DNA of 64,000 bases from the NCBI GenBank assembly GCA_033964015.1, contig CM066919.1, positions 806,001-870,000 of the forward strand, written 5' to 3'. How positions within the stretch are numbered: position 1 is the first letter of the stretch; each line of letters begins with the position of its first letter. Below, piece by piece: positions 60,424 to 64,000 of the stretch. The DNA is from Scolanthus callimorphus. Its lineage: Eukaryota; Cnidaria; Anthozoa; Actiniaria; Edwardsiidae. The translations under genes were made by a program, and so were the position numbers. The notes under the pieces were generated by a model. That model did no database searches, was not told the DNA's origin, and saw only the letters and a list, made by a program, of their open reading frames with translations.

Positions 60424-63400
60424 CTACTGGGACTGAGTTCCTTGCCCTGTCAACCACGTGTTCAACTTATCCGCGCCTCCAGGCAATTCCTGTACCCAAC
60501 CTCTTGCCAGCAACAGCTCCAGTAATTCATTCAGCAGTAGACTGGCTTTCAGAGTCGCCAAAGAGCCAATCAGAATCAGCTTCCTCTTAGCCCGTGTGAC
60601 AGCAACATTGACTCGTCTCCAGTCCTTCAGTAGCTCGCCAACTTTGTCCGCGTCGTTGCTTCGTACAAGGGAGACTAGGATGCAGGGTTTGTCACGCCCT
60701 TGGTACTTGTCTACGGTGTTGATCTCCAGTTCGTTACACGATTGCGAGGTATCGGAGCTTAGTAATTGCCTGTTGAGAGGGAATCGATAGTTCAGTCGCG
60801 CAGTATACCGTAAAATTCCGAAAATAAAGCCAAGGGCATATATTTTCAAGGACCGTGGCAGATTTCGTACGACTGTGAAGTGGCGCGATACGGCGCGGCA
60901 CGGTCGCGGTCGCGGCACGGAACCTGGCCTGCTGTCGATTTGAAATGAAATCGCGCAGTCGCGGTACGGTCACGGTCGCGGCGCGGCACAACTTTGCCGC
61001 GGCACTTTTCACAGTCATACGAAATCTGCTCTATTTCTAGTTACTGGCAATAGTACAGAAAAGCAAAGTCCTTAAAGGCCCATCACCAACCGAGAGCCTT
61101 TGCGGACTCTTATCCAATCAGAGTGCCCGAGAAACAATGGATCAATTTGAAAACAAAAGAAAACGGGGCGCAAAGGCTCCCGGTTGGTGATGGGCCTTTA
61201 AATGGGCCAAGTCACCCTGCCCACAATGCAATGCTTCGCCTTTTTTCTTTCCACAAAAGCTATATATTTTGTCCGTTTGGCGCATTTTACCAAACAAATG
61301 CGAGAAAAAATGACAGAATTCCTTTGCGTGAAGTCAGAGTTTACAATGAACCATGTAAACAAAATCAAAGCAATGCATTATGGGAAGGGAGAGCCGGTCC
61401 TTTAAACTGGTGATAAATATTGTGAAACAGCGCACGCACAGCGTACCTTATCTGTTTGAGCTGATGTCTATAGGGCGATATAATACCGATTGAGCCCGCA
61501 GTCACCCCACCTCGCAGTAGTGCGCATGCTAAATGCTGCACTAGAATGGCTTCCACTTCGTTAGATACCAGTCTCCCGGAATGCGTCTCCTGCGCGGGCA
61601 CAGCGTCCGTGTTCAGAAAGACAACAGGGTGTTTAGGATCAAGGGCAGTTATTAGCCAGTTATCTGTCAAAATGAAAATATATATTAACAATCAGCTCTT
61701 GATCACACACGCCTAAATCGAGGAATGCTCACTGGCACTTAGAATTTTTTTCTAAACAAGCGCTCACCTACAGAAATGAAAAAAAGAATTATGAAAATCA
61801 TCAGGGTTCGAACCTGTAACTTTCCAGTTACTATACCCTAACCCTAACCACTACGCTATGAGTGAATTCGCTGGTTTGGACAGCTCGTTTTATTGATTAC
61901 GTACCTTAATAGTATTAATCTTTAATAGAACGAGGCATATACTATAAAAATATACTAAAACGATGTATTAACCCTTATCCTGACTAGTAGTCTTAATAGT
62001 TCAGATATTTTGAATGTTTTTAGGTCAATTTGAAGTAATATTATCAAAAATATCGTTAAATTATTCATGGTGAGCATTCCTCCATTTAGGAATGACGCTC
62101 TTGATCGAGTCCAACCATTTTGACATGCAAGGCTTCGGGATACATGAAGAGGATACAGGAAGAGTCAGTTGCAATCTAAAAACTGGTCGAAATTACAGGA
62201 AAGTGTAAAAGATACCATTTTGTGTGAATGCACTGCTATAGCTACACTAGGTCTAACCCACTCAAGATGGCTACAGAATGTGCATACACCTAATTCAGAA
62301 AAGGTTGCTTTGGTCATTGGTCTGAACGCCTTTGTTCCGTGGTCACTGAAGCAAATAATTCCTTTGTTTCGCGCTATAATTGAAAGACCAAATACCAAAC
62401 GCAACCTTTTTTTAATTAGGTGTAGATCCAATCAGTGCTGTGATCATGTCCGTACCGGGTCGTGTCAGGACTTCGACCACATCAGTAACGTGACTGTGTC
62501 AGTAACCGTGACCTTGTTAGTACCGTGACCGTGCCAAATGTCGTGACTATGTCAGTAACCGTGACCTTGTTAGTAACCGTGACCTTGTTAGTACCGTGAC
62601 CGTGCCAAGTGTCGTGACGGTGCCCATTGCCATGACCGTGTCAGTACAATGACCGTGTCCAGTGACATACCGAGCAGTGACGTGACCGTTTCAGTGCCAT
62701 TACCGTGTCAGTACCGTTACCGTGTCAAATGTCATGACCGTGTCAGTACCGTGACAGTGCCGTGCACCGTTACTTTTCTCTAGCAGTACAAAATGGTATC
62801 TAACTCATACCTTCACTGCCATTACTACACAGACGTTCTCTCAGCTCGTCCCATTGAGGAATATCCAATAATTCCCGTGCGATCTGGGGCGTGCCACACT
62901 TGAGCCGGTCACCATAAATAAGAGTGTTGGACAGTGTCATGATATTCTCGTGCATACGGTACTGATGTTCTAGACTCACTACCGCCTGGGGGTGGTACTC
63001 AGACAAGCGCTTGAACAAACTCACGTCCATACCTCCCTCCCTGGAAAACAAAATGATTACACATCAGTAGGAGATGCTATCAAGTCATAGACTTTGAACC
63101 ATGATAAATGCCATAAATCGCGCAATACGTATTATTATCCATCCATGCCACTATCTCGATTCTGATTGGAGTACGCAGAGAAATCTTGTTGGCGCGCATT
63201 TCGTGTCGTCACTCTATAGACATTAGGATTGATGCTTTGAAATGACGTCATAAATAATGCAAGCCAAATGTTTGGGCGCCTGTTGGTTTTCATTTCGGAA
63301 GCGGAAGGTAATTTTGCCAATTGATGCCAATATTCTCGTTGGATCTGTTATGATTTTTGCCGAGAGCATTGCCCAGGTTGTCTAATCATCAACTATTTGA

Positions 63401-63896
63401 ATTGAATACGAGGAGAAAAATAACATAGACGTTAGCTGAAGTTGCAAGGACTCATCATCGTGCAATGCCTCATCTTCGACATCTTTGTTTAGCTAGGTGA
63501 GGAATTCCTGGTTGCTTAAAATAAACTAATTATTGAAATTGGTTTTCGCATGATAGTGAGATTTGTCAACGCCTCAAGTTAGTGTTATCCGCCTCAGCTT
63601 CGCTTCGACGGATACTCAACCTCGGCGTTGACAAATCTCAGTATCATGCTCGACCTCATCTAATAATTGTTAATTATCTCGCAATGCGTATTATATTCAT
63701 ACCTTGCTTGAAGACTTTGCACCAGCGGAGGCAGCTGATAATGATCCCCAACAAGAATAAACACGCGTGCGTGACGCAAGGGCCCAAGACAGACGGGTTG
63801 CGTGATCTGAGACGCCTCGTCAACGATGCAGTAGTCGAACGATCGCTTTGAGAACAAGGCTTGGTTCACACCCAAACATGTAGTGGCTACGACAAT
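60424..63896 (-). CDS. DNA2: DNA2 helicase/nuclease, C-terminal part (5' end outside window)
   Basis: C-terminal superfamily 1 helicase of the DNA2 helicase-nuclease, which trims long Okazaki flaps and resects DNA ends. Exons in window: 63896-63703, 63040-62811, 61663-61447, 60769-60424; all four join in phase (AG|G, G|AT, AG|G). Motifs in order: [15 protein letters not shown] (Walker B, DEAS), [66 protein letters not shown] (motif V) and [20 protein letters not shown] (motif VI). The nuclease domain and Walker A must lie beyond position 64000, because the first exon here begins with an acceptor. The end, [11 protein letters not shown], follows a Leu-rich tail. No frameshift seen. Confidence 0.93.
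60857..61032. mobile_element. GC-rich 176-bp MITE, copy B
   Basis: GCAGATTTCGTACGACTGTG and CACAGTCATACGAAATCTGC TIRs, with a core of CGCGGTCGCGG-type repeats and GGAACCTGGCCTGCTGT shared with 45767-45945. Lies in the last DNA2 intron. Confidence 0.7.
61072..61200. mobile_element. 129-bp MITE in DNA2 intron
   Basis: TTAAAGGCCCATCACCAACC and GGTTGGTGATGGGCCTTTAA form perfect ends; GAGAGCCTTTGCG / CGCAAAGGCTCCC continue inward. Confidence 0.75.
61795..61866 (-). pseudogene. tRNA-like sequence (pseudogene or SINE)
   Basis: On the minus strand, TAGCGTAGTGGTTAGGG resembles a tRNA A box and GGTTCGAACCC is a good B box. A five-pair stem GTAAC/GTTAC closes a six-base loop TGGAAA, one short of a normal anticodon loop. 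A CCCTAACCCTAACC stretch (+) lies in the D-arm region. Probably a tRNA-derived relic in a DNA2 intron. Confidence 0.45.
62458..62775 (+). repeat. Degenerate GTGACCGTGTCAGTACC minisatellite
   Basis: Variants of CCGTGTCAGTACCGTGACC repeat about 15 times in a DNA2 intron. Confidence 0.85.
63145..63665. repeat. Dispersed ~530-bp repeat, copy B
   Basis: Homologous to 56590-57120: GCCACTATCTCGATTCTGATT start, TTGTTGGCGCGCA, ATGACGTCATAA, and the terminal inverted pair GATAGTGAGATTTGTCAACG / TTGACAAATCTCAGTATC. In a DNA2 intron. Confidence 0.7.
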
Positions 63897-63972
63897 CTAC
63901 AAGGAGGAGTATAAATAAATAAGGTGCACGGCATTTCCTAAAGGCCGGCAACAACGTGCCTGCAACAACCGT

Positions 63973-64000
63973 CACCCGGTAAGCTTAGTGGTAGAGCGCC
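63973..64000 (+). other. Possible tRNA or SINE 5' end, cut by window edge
   Basis: TAAGCTTAGTGGTAGAGCGC resembles an RNA polymerase III A box. The rest lies outside the window, so tRNA gene and tRNA-derived SINE cannot be told apart. Confidence 0.35.

Overview
The window is animal nuclear DNA, most likely from a cnidarian (probably a hexacoral or sea anemone). Evidence: genes split by many short GT-AG introns, metazoan single-copy genes, a chymotrypsin-like protease, and a cluster of secreted PAN plus ALK-like glycine-rich proteins of a kind I associate with cnidarians. The organism call is inference. No bacterial operons, CRISPR arrays or viral genes were seen.

Layout: 0-5 kb has no recognisable gene but several terminal-inverted-repeat (TIR) or foldback elements. 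7.5-5.1 kb (-) is a four-exon chymotrypsin-like protease. 27.2-10.8 kb (-) is a 19-exon TYW1 gene (wybutosine synthesis) whose introns hold most of the repeats: a 825-bp CAA/CAG tract, a 7 x 68-bp minisatellite, a 4 x ~172-bp array, a 2.97-kb TIR element and a LINE fragment. POP5 (27.4-29.0 kb, +) starts 162 bp from TYW1, head to head. A BTB-Kelch gene (31.2-29.1 kb, -) lies tail to tail with POP5 and head to head with an intronless HSP70 (31.6-33.5 kb, +) that has heat-shock elements and a TATA box. Then come SIRT4 (36.2-34.5 kb, -) and RPS12 (39.3-37.2 kb, -), the latter with two C/D-box snoRNA copies in its introns. 40-43 kb is repeat-bearing intergenic DNA. From 43.3 to 58.8 kb three + strand paralogues each encode a signal peptide, a PAN/apple-like cysteine domain and a C-terminal glycine-rich domain like the extracellular part of ALK/LTK, without kinase or membrane segment. 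63.9-60.4 kb (-) is the C-terminal helicase part of DNA2, continuing beyond the window.

Two themes. First, TYW1, POP5, RPS12 and its snoRNAs all serve tRNA, rRNA or ribosome production, and two head-to-head gene pairs share short intergenic promoters. Second, at least eight coding positions in six genes appear to lack exactly one base, often inside a homopolymer, which points to consensus errors of long-read sequencing rather than pseudogenes. Coding spans are therefore given as intact genes with noted breaks.
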